The notes: a model not told the origin generated them from the sequence alone. DNA of 26,722 nt from Ruminococcus sp. (GCF_019417665.1 NZ_DXUU01000037.1:3883-30604), one strand, 5' to 3'. Numbered from the stretch's first letter, positions 13,147 to 21,572 are shown. A program made the numbers and translations.

Positions 13147-13965
13147 CTATTTGTTAAAAAGTCTAGAAAAAAATTGATCGAATATTTTTTCAAATAAGAT
13201 GGTTGATACAAAAGCTACAATTGAGCTCGTAAAAGAGACTAGCTTTGCGACAATATTTTGATGTGAATAAAATTTACACATTATAATATAAACTAAGAAA
13301 CCAATCGCTAATGCCATTACAATTGCAATTATTAGTTTCTTTTGATTCTGTTTTCTTTTAATTTCTTGGTATTCAGATTCTTGTGCAAATTTTTCTTTTA
13401 TCTTTACAATGTCCTTTTTCCAATCTTCATCTAGCCATTTCATAATTCCATTTCCGGGTCTTATTCCTAAATCAGCTAATTTTTCTACATGACCACCAGA
13501 GTTTGAATTGACTGTTTCATGTCGTAATTTCGTTCGGAGTTTATATAATGCCAAGGATATAAATGTATCACCGACATTTAAAGAAATTGGATTATCTGTT
13601 GGATTTTGAAGTAATACCATTAAATGTCCACAGTACAAAGGTCCTATCATTGTTGAAGAAAAAACAATTCCTTTTGCAACAACTCCTACTTTTGCATGAA
13701 ATGTTCCTCCAAATTTACTATTTAAAGCAATCACCTCCTCTGTATATACAACTGTTGTTGTATGTGGCACTAAGGTAATAATATTTTTATTACAAGCGAG
13801 TGAAGCTTGATTGTATTGTCTCGTTCCATTTTTGGAGGGCTTTAATGTCCAAGCTTTATCGCTAAGCTTAAGATTTATTGAGTTTTCTTTTATATTATCT
13901 CTTGTAAAAGGCACGATGTATATACCCTTGCCTATATATTTTTCTATATCAATTTTACTTAGCAA
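13147..13965 (-). CDS. Membrane-anchored dCTP deaminase/dUTPase-fold protein, predicted inactive
   Basis: 272 residues. The N-terminal part resembles dCTP deaminase: RDNIKENSINLKLSD (22-36) matches the family's SIDLRLG element. GTFHAKVGVVAKGI (87-100) with CGHLMVLLQNPTDNPISLNV (112-131) and GDTF match its core strands. In my alignment the E. coli Dcd residues Ser111, Arg115 and Glu138 correspond to Val93, Ala97 and Leu118, so deamination is unlikely. Two membrane helices follow (about 210-229 and 239-257). Active Dcd-type enzymes are known to deplete dCTP in phage defence. Here a nucleotide-binding sensor tethered to the membrane is more plausible, by inference. The gene has its own promoter in repeat copy B and no strong ribosome binding site. 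It may instead be a phage- or plasmid-derived decoy. Confidence 0.68.
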   Translation of the reverse strand: MLSKIDIEKYIGKGIYIVPFTRDNIKENSINLKLSDKAWTLKPSKNGTRQYNQASLACNKNIITLVPHTTTVVYTEEVIALNSKFGGTFHAKVGVVAKGIVFSSTMIGPLYCGHLMVLLQNPTDNPISLNVGDTFISLALYKLRTKLRHETVNSNSGGHVEKLADLGIRPGNGIMKWLDEDWKKDIVKIKEKFAQESEYQEIKRKQNQKKLIIAIVMALAIGFLVYIIMCKFYSHQNIVAKLVSFTSSIVAFVSTILFEKIFDQFFSRLFNK

Positions 13966-14055
13966 ATAATCTCCCCCTATTTATATAGTAATTTCATTCA
14001 AATCATTGCTTACTATTTTCAGTAAACAAAGTTATACTTTTTGTAAGCCATGTCT

Positions 14056-14084
14056 ATTTTAACACATTTCACTAATATTTTCAA
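14056..14084 (-). promoter_or_regulatory. Promoter of the dCTP-deaminase-like gene
   Basis: On the minus strand TTGAAA (14084-14079), a 17-bp spacer and TAAAAT (14061-14056), inside repeat copy B. The start codon is about 90 bp downstream. Confidence 0.78.
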
Positions 14085-14184
14085 GTCTTTTTAGAAATAT
14101 AAATCGTAAAACAGCAGATGCCTACCAATGATCTCATAGACGTCTGCTGTCACTTTTGCTTATGAAGTTCTTTTGATTGTCGCC
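14056..14184. repeat. About 130-bp direct repeat, copy B
   Basis: This partners copy A at 12976-13106. It includes a promoter, the hairpin ACAGCAGA/TCTGCTGT (14111-14150) and the 3' end of a reading frame ending TIKRTS-stop. Confidence 0.88.
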
Positions 14185-14400
14185 GCATTTAAGCTGATTA
14201 TTCTTGTACCGACTTTTTCGGAAAGCAAATCATATTGCACAAATTCTTTTTCTGCATTTTGTACAATGTGCCTATTTCTCGAAAAAAACGCACTCATTTT
14301 TCCCATTTTCCCATTTTTCCCGCAAGAGAGGGGTACCCCAAAAATGCTACGCACTTTAACTTGGTCACGATCAAATCCGCTTTGAACTCCCGAAAAATCA
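14160..14400 (-). pseudogene. Possible 3' remnant of a gene ending TIKRTS, beside ssrA
   Basis: A minus-strand frame runs from near the ssrA terminator to a stop at 14160. It ends with LLSEKVGTRIISLNAATIKR and TS, and its last 8 codons recur in copy A. It has no ribosome binding site and its upstream part runs into the ssrA terminator region, so it looks like the tail of a gene whose front was lost. No family is recognised. Otherwise 13966-14489 holds only repeat B and the terminator. Confidence 0.3.
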
Positions 14401-14418
14401 GGCAGAATTTGTAAAAGA

Positions 14419-14460
14419 AAAACCACGTAATCACGCTATATAACGTGATTACGTGGTTTT
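14419..14460 (-). terminator. Rho-independent terminator of ssrA
   Basis: A 17-bp perfect stem (AAAACCACGTAATCACG with its complement), an 8-base loop, then a T-rich run on the minus strand. It begins 30 bp after the 3' CCA of the tmRNA. Confidence 0.9.
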
Positions 14461-14489
14461 CGTAACCTTTCCGATTACGTGTTTTTATG

Positions 14490-14861
14490 TGGTGGAGGCG
14501 AGGGGAATCGAACCCCTGTCCGAAAACAAATCCACACAACTTTCTACGAGCGTAGTTTATCTACCTTAGTTCCCACACACAACCGCCGATAAACAGGCTG
14601 TTATATGCGGTAGGTCAGATACATTTCTGCGGTGTGACCATGCCGCCGAAACGTTCACCACTGCATCATGCCGCAGCGCAGGCCGTGGTCCTCCTGCGGG
14701 CGACAGTAGCTGACTTAAGCAGCTACCTGCAGGCTCTTGTTAAAGCTTACAGTAAAGTTCTTTTTAGCGTTTAATTTTAAACGTGCCGCTGTTTAAAGAG
14801 ATGCAGCAACCTCTGCTCGCTTATCGTACTTCATCATCCCCGTCGAAACCGTTACGCCCCC
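14490..14861 (-). ncRNA. ssrA: Transfer-messenger RNA (tmRNA)
   Basis: 372 nt. The 5' end GGGGGCGTAACGGTTTCGAC is the hallmark tmRNA start and pairs with CGCCTCC before the 3' CCACCA. The T arm reads GGTTCGATTCC. The tag frame starts with the resume codon GCT at 14768 and runs to TAA at 14715-14717, giving AKKNFTVSFNKSLQVAA. With SmpB it rescues stalled ribosomes and tags their products for proteolysis. smpB lies 43 bp upstream on the same strand. The 3' end of ssrA is a common attachment site for integrative elements, and here accessory DNA begins directly after the terminator. Confidence 0.96.
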
Positions 14862-14904
14862 ATTTTCTTTTAATTATGCATAGCAAAGTATTCTCTTATG
14901 CAGC

Positions 14905-15369
14905 TTATGTGTTCATTTCCTTTATTGCACGTCGAATCTGACGCTGAGCATCCTGTTTTGCCGCTGTCTGCCGCTTGTCATATAGCTTCTTACCCTTGCA
15001 CAATCCCACCTCAACCTTAACTCTGGAATCCTTAAAATAAAGTGACAGTGGAACCAATGTCAAGCCGTCCTGCTTCACCTTTCCGAACATCCGGTCAATC
15101 TCCCGATGATGCATCAAAAGCTTTCTGACACGAAGGGGATCTGTACGGAACAAACCATCTTTCTCATAAGGAGAAATGTGCACCCCCTTTATAAAAAGTT
15201 CGCCGTTCGAGATATCGCACCAGGCATCCTTCAGATTAACATGTCCCAAACGGATGGATTTCACTTCATTTCCTTGAAGTGCAATCCCTGCTTCATATCG
15301 TTCCAGAATGAAGTATTCATGCCGTGCCTGACGATTGTCACAGATTTGTTTCATTCCTTTTGTACGCAC
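14905..15369 (-). CDS. smpB: SsrA-binding protein SmpB
   Basis: 154 residues. The N-terminal region contains RQARHEYFILERYEAGIALQ followed by GNEVKSIRLGHVNLKDAW, the central part ELFIKGVHISPYEK, and the tail KKLYDKRQTAAKQDAQRQIR, all typical of SmpB. The protein binds the tRNA-like domain of tmRNA and brings it to stalled ribosomes. The start is a GTG at 15369 preceded by AAGGAG; an ATG five codons later is possible. A consensus promoter lies upstream and ssrA follows directly. Confidence 0.96.
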   Translation of the reverse strand: MRTKGMKQICDNRQARHEYFILERYEAGIALQGNEVKSIRLGHVNLKDAWCDISNGELFIKGVHISPYEKDGLFRTDPLRVRKLLMHHREIDRMFGKVKQDGLTLVPLSLYFKDSRVKVEVGLCKGKKLYDKRQTAAKQDAQRQIRRAIKEMNT

Positions 15370-15410
15370 GAATATTCACTCCTTTTTCATGAACCTGTAG
15401 AATGAATTTT

Positions 15411-15439
15411 ATTATAACATAGAATTGCTGTTTTGTCAA
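15411..15439 (-). promoter_or_regulatory. Consensus promoter of smpB
   Basis: On the minus strand TTGACA (15439-15434), a 17-bp spacer and TATAAT (15416-15411), a perfect sigma-A match. It probably also transcribes ssrA. Confidence 0.85.
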
Positions 15440-15445
15440 GGACCT

Positions 15446-15493
15446 TTTTAATTGGAATTTACGGTTTTTTTTTAATTGGAATTTACGGTTTTT
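15446..15493. repeat. Two 24-bp tandem repeats upstream of the smpB promoter
   Basis: AATTGGAATTTACGG followed by a T run occurs twice with a 24-bp period. The core CCGTAAATTCC recurs in opposite orientation at 15551-15562, before the transporter promoter. It could be a regulatory site shared by the divergent genes or simply an upstream AT element. Confidence 0.6.
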
Positions 15494-15586
15494 GTTTATT
15501 TCTCGTCGATTCTTCCCCATGATAAATAATACGTAAATAAAACAATAATTCCCGTAAATTCCTGATGAAAAAAGCGGCTTAAAACA

Positions 15587-15615
15587 TTGACATTTCCCTA
15601 TTCTTATTGTATAAT
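15587..15615 (+). promoter_or_regulatory. Consensus promoter of the NSS transporter gene
   Basis: TTGACA (15587-15592), a 17-bp spacer and TATAAT (15610-15615), leaving a leader of about 75 nt. Confidence 0.85.
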
Positions 15616-15695
15616 CTTATGTTGTAGTACTTTTTATCTCTAATAAGTCGAGATCGGACGTATTTGTCAGACTTCGCAGAAAGGAATTATTTGGG

Positions 15696-17051
15696 ATGCA
15701 TCAAAAAGAAAATCATGAAAAAAGCGGATTTGGATCCAGGCTGGGATTTATTCTGGCAGCAGCTGGATCAGCAGTCGGATTGGGAAATATTTGGCGATTT
15801 CCCTATCTTGCAGCAAAATATGGCGGCGGTATTTTTCTGCTGGTATATCTGATATTTGCCGTAACTTTCGGTTTTGCTCTGATGATAACGGAAATCTCCA
15901 TCGGTCGTCGCACCGGCAAGAGTGTTATCCATGCCTATACTGCAATGGACAAACACTTTGCGCCCCTTGGTTGGCTTGCCGGTGCCATTCCAGTAATCAT
16001 CTTACCGTATTACTGTGTAATCGGCGGCTGGGTATTGAAATATCTTACTACCTTCGCAGCAGGTTCTGGACATCAAGCGGCAGACAGCGGCGATTTCTTC
16101 ACCGGATTTATCGGACAAGCCGGTATGCCGACCTTATTTTTTGGAATCTTTATTCTACTTACTGGCATAGTTGTCATGCTGGGTGTACAGAAAGGAATTG
16201 AAAAAGTCAGTAAGATTTTAATGCCTGTGCTGTTTCTGCTGATCGTAGGCATTGGCATTTATACCTTGACTTTGCCAGGAGCCATCGACGGTCTAATTTA
16301 TTATGTCAAGCCGGATTTTTCTGAATTTTCCATTAAAACCGTTATTGCTGCTATGGGACAGCTGTTCTATTCTATGTCTCTTGCCATGGGCATCATGATT
16401 ACATATGGCTCATATATGCGCAAGGAAGATAACATTGAGCGTTCTGTGCGCCAGATCGAAATATTCGACACAGCGGTGGCTTTTTTAGCCGGAATGATTA
16501 TTGTCCCAGCGGTATTTGTCTTTTCTGGCGGCGACAAGAGCGCATTAAATGCGGGGCCGAGCCTGATGTTTATCACATTGCCCAATGTATTTGATTCCAT
16601 GGCAGGCGGTCAGATCGTGGGCGCTGTATTTTTCATTCTGGTGGCACTGGCGGCACTCACTTCGTCCATTTCTCTTATGGAAACAGTTGTTTCTATGATC
16701 AGTGAACGTTTTAAGCTGAAACGAATTCCAAGTTGTCTGATCGTTATGGGAGTTTCTTTTTTAATCGGCCTGCTTTCGATTTTCGGCTATAGTATCTGGT
16801 CTAACTTCACTATCTTCAAAATGCAGATCCTGGACTTCTTCGATTTCATCAGCAATAATATTATGATGCCCATCGTTGCACTTCTGACCTGTATTCTGGT
16901 TGGCTTTGTCGTAAAGACAAAATACGTGGAAGATGAAGTGGAACTGAATGCGAAATTCAAATCCAGACAGCTGTACCGCATCATGGTCAAGTATGTCTGC
17001 CCGATTTGTATGCTGGTGATCCTGTTTTCTTCCCTGTTTATTACGCTGTAA
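15696..17051 (+). CDS. Sodium-dependent neurotransmitter-symporter (NSS/SNF) family transporter
   Basis: 451 residues with about 11 membrane segments. The first transmembrane segment carries the family signature SGFGSRLGFILAAAGSAVGL followed by GNIWRFPYLAAKYGGG, which forms part of the sodium and substrate sites. The family (LeuT, MhsT, TnaT) imports amino acids with sodium. AGAAAGGA precedes the ATG. It is monocistronic, with its own promoter and terminator. The particular amino acid cannot be told from sequence alone. Confidence 0.93.
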   Translation: MHQKENHEKSGFGSRLGFILAAAGSAVGLGNIWRFPYLAAKYGGGIFLLVYLIFAVTFGFALMITEISIGRRTGKSVIHAYTAMDKHFAPLGWLAGAIPVIILPYYCVIGGWVLKYLTTFAAGSGHQAADSGDFFTGFIGQAGMPTLFFGIFILLTGIVVMLGVQKGIEKVSKILMPVLFLLIVGIGIYTLTLPGAIDGLIYYVKPDFSEFSIKTVIAAMGQLFYSMSLAMGIMITYGSYMRKEDNIERSVRQIEIFDTAVAFLAGMIIVPAVFVFSGGDKSALNAGPSLMFITLPNVFDSMAGGQIVGAVFFILVALAALTSSISLMETVVSMISERFKLKRIPSCLIVMGVSFLIGLLSIFGYSIWSNFTIFKMQILDFFDFISNNIMMPIVALLTCILVGFVVKTKYVEDEVELNAKFKSRQLYRIMVKYVCPICMLVILFSSLFITL

Positions 17052-17080
17052 GGAACCATACAAGAAAATCATACAAAGAT

Positions 17081-17113
17081 CCCGGTAGGAATGACTTCCT
17101 ATCGGGACTTTTT
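17081..17113 (+). terminator. Rho-independent terminator of the transporter gene
   Basis: CCCGGTAGGAA / TTCCTATCGGG, 4-base loop, followed by TTTTT. Confidence 0.92.
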
Positions 17114-17151
17114 GTAAACCAAAATTGACATTTTGTGTTGCAATCAGATGG

Positions 17152-17180
17152 TTGCATCTTTTCCTTCTATCCTGTATAAT
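17152..17180 (+). promoter_or_regulatory. Promoter of the regulator-ABC exporter operon
   Basis: TTGCAT (17152-17157), a 17-bp spacer and a perfect TATAAT (17175-17180), with the transcription start expected just before the GAGGTG ribosome binding site. Confidence 0.8.
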
Positions 17181-17199
17181 AGAAACCGAGGTGAAAGCA

Positions 17200-17667
17200 A
17201 TGAATTCTACAAATTTAAAGAAACTGCGGAAATCCGCAAGACTGACCCAGGAAGCAGTAGCAGAACGATTGAATGTTTCCCGGCAGTCTGTTGCAAAATG
17301 GGAAAGCGGCGAATCGCTCCCGGATATTGACAACTGCATTGCCCTCGCACGGCTCTATAATGTAACTCTGGATGATCTGGTCACTTATGCCAAGAACCCC
17401 GATCAGGAAAAAGGACCTGCTGGAAAGCATATTTTCGGCGTGGCAAAAATCAATGAAAAAGGACAGATCACCCTACCACAAAAGGCGTGTCAAGTGTTTG
17501 ATCTGAAACCCGGTGACAAGTTGTTGCTATTGGGAGATGAGACACAAGGCATTGCCATGTGTAAGTTAAACCGATTTTTCACCTTTACATCTACCGTAAT
17601 GGAAATGATCCAGAAGGAAGAACAGGAAAATGGGGGAAACACAGGAGGAGAAGATGAACGCAATTGA
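17200..17667 (+). CDS. XRE-family HTH regulator fused to an AbrB/SpoVT-like domain
   Basis: 155 residues from the ATG at 17200, preceded by GAGGTG. Residues 5-62 form an XRE HTH (RLTQEAVAERLNVSRQSVAK, then WESGESLPD). Residues about 76-125 (KINEKGQITLPQKACQVFDL, then KPGDKLLLLGDE) are a swapped-hairpin AbrB domain, also a DNA-binding fold. This fusion is often found ahead of ABC exporters, where it controls the operon. The last codons overlap the start of the ATPase gene by 14 bp, so translation is coupled. The signal sensed is unknown. Confidence 0.9.
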   Translation: MNSTNLKKLRKSARLTQEAVAERLNVSRQSVAKWESGESLPDIDNCIALARLYNVTLDDLVTYAKNPDQEKGPAGKHIFGVAKINEKGQITLPQKACQVFDLKPGDKLLLLGDETQGIAMCKLNRFFTFTSTVMEMIQKEEQENGGNTGGEDERN

Positions 17668-18388
17668 AACACAGCACCTGGAAAAGCAATATCAGCATGT
17701 GCCAGCAGTACAAGATCTGTCACTGCAAGTGACAGACGGTGAGATTCTTTCTCTGCTAGGCATGAACGGCGCCGGGAAAACTACGACCATAAAAATGCTT
17801 TCCTGTTTGATAAAACCTACGTCCGGGGATGCTCTAGTATACGGTAAAAGTATTCTTTCTCAGCCGGAAGAAGTGAAATCAATGATCAGCATTTCTCCTC
17901 AGGAGAATTCCTTTGCCCGGAATCTGACCGTAGAGGAAAATTTACGTTTTATGTGCGGTATATATGGACTATCCAAAAGTCGGACAGCGGAAAACGTGAA
18001 AAGAATCACCCAGCAATTATCCCTGCAAAGTGTTTTGCAGCAGCGTGCAGGAAAGCTGTCCGGCGGCTGGCAGAAGCGGCTCAGTATTGCCATGGCGCTT
18101 GCCACAGAACCAAAACTGCTGTTTCTGGATGAACCTACCCTGGGACTGGATGTCATGGCGAGACGGGAACTCTGGCGGGTTATCGAGTCTCTAAAAGGCA
18201 CCATGACCATTATCATCACCACGCACTATCTGGAGGAGTCGGAGCATCTCGCCGATCACATTGCTATTATGGAAAAAGGAAATCTGAAAGCATATGGAAC
18301 GCTGGAAACATTGCAGCAACAGACTGGAAAGGAGAAGCTGGAGGATATTTTTCTGGCAGTATCAGAAAAAATGGGAGGTGCTTTATGA
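17654..18388 (+). CDS. ABC-2 type exporter ATPase subunit
   Basis: 244 residues from the ATG behind AGGAGGAG. Walker A GMNGAGKTTTIK, Q-loop SPQENSF, signature LSGGWQKR, Walker B LLFLDEPTLGLD and H-loop ITTHYLEE are all present, so it should be active. It pairs with the membrane subunit, whose ATG overlaps its stop (ATGA). The family moves drugs, antimicrobial peptides or lipids; the substrate is not evident. Confidence 0.94.
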   Translation: MNAIETQHLEKQYQHVPAVQDLSLQVTDGEILSLLGMNGAGKTTTIKMLSCLIKPTSGDALVYGKSILSQPEEVKSMISISPQENSFARNLTVEENLRFMCGIYGLSKSRTAENVKRITQQLSLQSVLQQRAGKLSGGWQKRLSIAMALATEPKLLFLDEPTLGLDVMARRELWRVIESLKGTMTIIITTHYLEESEHLADHIAIMEKGNLKAYGTLETLQQQTGKEKLEDIFLAVSEKMGGAL

Positions 18389-19137
18389 GAGCTTTTTATT
18401 TTGCAGGCAGAAATTGCAGGGAGCTGATCCGTGATCCCCTGAGCTGGGTGTTCTGTCTGGGATTTCCCCTTGTGATGCTGCTTCTGATGACAGTGATCAA
18501 TCAGAGTATTCCGGCAGAAGTTGGCATGATACTTTTTGAAATACAGAATCTAGCACCGGGTATTATGATCTTTGGGTATACATTTATTATGTTGTTCACT
18601 AGCTTGCTGATCTCTGGCGATCGCAAGGATGCATTTTTGATGCGGCTGTATACTTCGCCCATGCGTTCTGCGGATTTTATTCTGGGTTATCTTTTGCCCA
18701 TGGTGCTTTTAGCTCTTGGACAGGCAGCGGTGACCTGCCTCACCTCCCTGCTTCTGAGTGCAGCTCAGAGTGAGACACTGCATCTTGCAGGTATGGCAAT
18801 GTCTGTGCTGTTTTCCTTGCCTGCAATTCTCATGTTTGTGGGATTTGGCATATTGTTTGGCACGCTGCTTTCAAAAAATGCAGCACCTGGCATTACATCC
18901 GTTATCATTTGTTTTTCCGGTATGCTGGGCGGCATTTGGATGGACGTGGAATCCATCGGCGGTACATTGAAGAAAATATGCGCCGCACTCCCCTTTTTTC
19001 ATGCAGTCAAAGCTGCACGTCTTGCTTATGCCGGCAATTATTTTGACAGTATGCAGGAAACAGGGATCGTGCTGATCTGGGCGATTGTGATCGTAGGAAT
19101 TTCTATTGCATTATTTCGCAGAAAAATGCGGGCATAA
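18385..19137 (+). CDS. ABC-2 type exporter membrane subunit
   Basis: 250 residues with about six membrane segments and a conserved ABC-2 pattern: an N-terminal RNCRELIRDPLSWVFCLGFP coupling region and a late segment SGMLGGIWMDVESIGGTLKK. GGAGGTG precedes the ATG. It is the last gene of the three-gene operon and ends at a bidirectional terminator. Confidence 0.9.
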   Translation: MRAFYFAGRNCRELIRDPLSWVFCLGFPLVMLLLMTVINQSIPAEVGMILFEIQNLAPGIMIFGYTFIMLFTSLLISGDRKDAFLMRLYTSPMRSADFILGYLLPMVLLALGQAAVTCLTSLLLSAAQSETLHLAGMAMSVLFSLPAILMFVGFGILFGTLLSKNAAPGITSVIICFSGMLGGIWMDVESIGGTLKKICAALPFFHAVKAARLAYAGNYFDSMQETGIVLIWAIVIVGISIALFRRKMRA

Positions 19138-19184
19138 TAAAAAGGCGATCAAATGTTTTTTCACGTTTGACCGCCTTTATTATT
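19136..19184. terminator. Bidirectional terminator between exporter and beta-glucosidase genes
   Basis: AATAAAAAGGCG...TCAAA on one side pairs with TTTGA...CGCCTTTATT on the other, with T runs in both directions. It serves the plus-strand exporter operon and the convergent GH1 gene. Confidence 0.85.
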
Positions 19185-19201
19185 TGCTATTCTGCTTCAA
19201 A

Positions 19202-20569
19202 TTATCCTTCCCAGGTATCCGAAAAAATAGCTTGCCCATTTGTCTGAATGACATCCCGATAGAAATAACCGGAATCCTTGATGGTACGCTCCTGCGTCTG
19301 ATAGTCCACATGCACCAGACCGAACCGTTTATCATAACCGTCCGCCCATTCGAAATTGTCCATGATCGACCAGTACATATAACCCATAATTTCTGCGCCA
19401 TCCTCTGCACTGCGACACAATTCCCGGAGATAGCGCTTCATGAAGTCGATACGGTGTGCATCGTGTACTCTGCCGTCCAGATGCACCCAGTCATGCCCTG
19501 CCATACCGTTTTCGCTAAGCAATACCGGCTTTTTATAACGTTCGTATAGGAATTTTGGGCTCCAGTAGAGTACCTCTGGTGTTACCGGCCATCCCATCTG
19601 TGTTCTGGGGCAGCCAAGATAAGCATTTTCGGCATAGCCATAGACATTTTCTGTCGCCTTGCTCTCATAGATGTTTACACCATAAAAGTTCACCGGCTGT
19701 GAGATGATCTCCATATCGCCCGGCAGGATCTCCGGCATATCTGCACCCAGCACGTCATATGCCTCCTGAGGGTATTTGCCGAAGAAAATGGGATCTGCCC
19801 ACCAGGAGAGCTCAAAGGGAAACCGATCCCGTGTGACAGCGAAGCTCTTGCGGCGTGCTTCTTCGATCGCCTCTGGTGTATTATCTGTGGGTGTACAGCA
19901 CGGTGTAGCAAATGCAAAACCGATCACCGGCTTTTTCTTGGCATATTTCCGGATGACCTGAACAGCCTTTCCGTGAGACAGCAGTACGTTATGTGTCATA
20001 CGGGTCAGGTCACAAGGCAAATGCTTCTCAAAGGGGGCAAATTTGCCAATGGCATAACCGCAGCCAATGAATACCTGGGGCTCATTGATGGTCATCCAGT
20101 ATTTCACACGATCAGAAAGTGCATCTACTACAACCTTTGCGTATTCTGCAAACCAATCCGAAGATTCCCGGTTCAGCCAGCCGCCTTTCTGGTGCAGTGC
20201 CAGTGGATAATCCCAATGGAACAGCGTCACCAGCGGTTCGATGCCGTTCGCCAGCAGTTCATCCACCAAGTCGGAATAAAATTGCAAGCCCTTTTCGTTG
20301 ATTTTTCCTGTGCCTTCCGGAAGAATACGTGTCCAGTTGATGGAGAAACGGTAGTTTTTAATGCCCATCTCCCGCATCATTTTTACATCTTCTCGGAAAT
20401 GGTGATAATGGTCACATGCCACATTGCCATTTTCACTATGGGCAACACGATTTCCCTCCTGGCAATAGGCATCCCAAATGTTTAATCCTTTGCCATCCTC
20501 TAAATATGCGCCTTCTATCTGATAGGCAGCAGAGGCAGTTCCCCATAAAAAGTTTTCTGCGAATTTCAT
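19202..20569 (-). CDS. bglA: GH1 beta-glucosidase
   Basis: 455 residues from the ATG at 20569, which has AAGGAGG upstream and begins with the family hallmark FLWGTASAAYQIEGA. The acid/base is Glu163 in TINEP and the nucleophile Glu353 in LSENG. GYMYWSIMDNFEWADGYDKR followed by FGLVHVDY is typical of GH1 beta-glucosidases acting on unphosphorylated cello-oligosaccharides. No signal peptide is present, so it is cytoplasmic. It is divergent from an AraC regulator, which probably controls it. A -10 (TATAAT near 20620) without a good -35 fits activator dependence. 6-phospho specificity is less likely but not excluded. Confidence 0.93.
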   Translation of the reverse strand: MKFAENFLWGTASAAYQIEGAYLEDGKGLNIWDAYCQEGNRVAHSENGNVACDHYHHFREDVKMMREMGIKNYRFSINWTRILPEGTGKINEKGLQFYSDLVDELLANGIEPLVTLFHWDYPLALHQKGGWLNRESSDWFAEYAKVVVDALSDRVKYWMTINEPQVFIGCGYAIGKFAPFEKHLPCDLTRMTHNVLLSHGKAVQVIRKYAKKKPVIGFAFATPCCTPTDNTPEAIEEARRKSFAVTRDRFPFELSWWADPIFFGKYPQEAYDVLGADMPEILPGDMEIISQPVNFYGVNIYESKATENVYGYAENAYLGCPRTQMGWPVTPEVLYWSPKFLYERYKKPVLLSENGMAGHDWVHLDGRVHDAHRIDFMKRYLRELCRSAEDGAEIMGYMYWSIMDNFEWADGYDKRFGLVHVDYQTQERTIKDSGYFYRDVIQTNGQAIFSDTWEG

Positions 20570-20702
20570 ATACAAAACCTCCTTGAAATGGTTGACAGAT
20601 TTCCTGTTCTGTGTTATATTATATCTGTAATATTCCACAAAATCTAGTACTATATCCGCATATTCTTGCATTTTTTCTACTTTTTTCAAAGGGGATGATA
20701 AA

Positions 20703-21572
20703 ATGGAAAAACAGCGACTGCTAGAGATGCGAAAACATGGAACGCCTATGTTTCCCATAGAATGTTTTGTGACAAATGCAGAAGGCGATCGTCTTCTCGT
20801 GCAGCTGCATTGGCATAAAAATATAGAAATCATGCAGCTGTTTTCTGGTACAGCGGAAGTAATGATTGGTACGGAGACTTTTTTGGGTTTTGCGGGAGAT
20901 ATTTTTGTGATCAACCAAGAAGAACTGCATCGCATTGCATCCAGTGACCCGACATTGTCTTATGGTACGCTGATCTTTCCAATGGAATCCCTTTCCTTTG
21001 CGGCAAACGATAGTGCCCAGACATATCTAGAACCGTTGATCCGGAATACTATGCGGTTTCCGGTGCGTATCACTAAGCCTGAACAAGTGGAAATCATCAG
21101 TGGTATCCTAACACAGATCTTGTACACCATGGAACAGAAAGAAGTCGGCTATGAGCTCACTGTGAAGGTCTATCTATTACAAATTATCTCAGAACTGATT
21201 CGGCAACGGCAACTGATCACTGTACAACAGTGTCTCAGTCAGAAAAGTGAGCGGCTCAAGCAGATCATAGAGTACATCCGCAAAAATTACTCGACACAGC
21301 TTACGATCGCTGCTATGGCGGATGAATTTCATATGTCAGAAAAATATTTTTCCCGGTATTTTCGCAATGCTACTGGACAAAATTTTACTGCATATCTGAA
21401 TACAATTCGGATCAAGCAGGTTTGTACACTGCTGCGTGAGACAGACCGTACTGTTTTGGAAATCGCATTTGAGTGTGGCTATGAAAACGTCAGCTATTTC
21501 AATCGGGTGTTTCGCAGTCAGATGGGCATTTCTCCGCTGCAATACCGGAACACTTCAGATTATATTCAGTAA
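20703..21572 (+). CDS. AraC-family regulator, likely controlling the GH1 gene
   Basis: 289 residues. The N-terminal cupin (about 10-100; HWHKNIEIMQLFSGTAEVMI) probably senses a sugar. The C-terminal double HTH (about 185-285) contains TIAAMADEFHMSEKYFSRYF and VLEIAFECGYENVSYFNRVF, followed by RSQMGISPLQYR. Transcription is divergent from bglA with a 133-bp gap, the usual layout for a dedicated activator. The inducer is inferred to be a beta-glucoside such as cellobiose. Confidence 0.92.
   Translation: MEKQRLLEMRKHGTPMFPIECFVTNAEGDRLLVQLHWHKNIEIMQLFSGTAEVMIGTETFLGFAGDIFVINQEELHRIASSDPTLSYGTLIFPMESLSFAANDSAQTYLEPLIRNTMRFPVRITKPEQVEIISGILTQILYTMEQKEVGYELTVKVYLLQIISELIRQRQLITVQQCLSQKSERLKQIIEYIRKNYSTQLTIAAMADEFHMSEKYFSRYFRNATGQNFTAYLNTIRIKQVCTLLRETDRTVLEIAFECGYENVSYFNRVFRSQMGISPLQYRNTSDYIQ

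Noticed and set aside
14294..14539. Minus-strand frame overlapping the ssrA 3' end
   Set aside because: Lies within the tmRNA gene and its terminator, so not protein coding.
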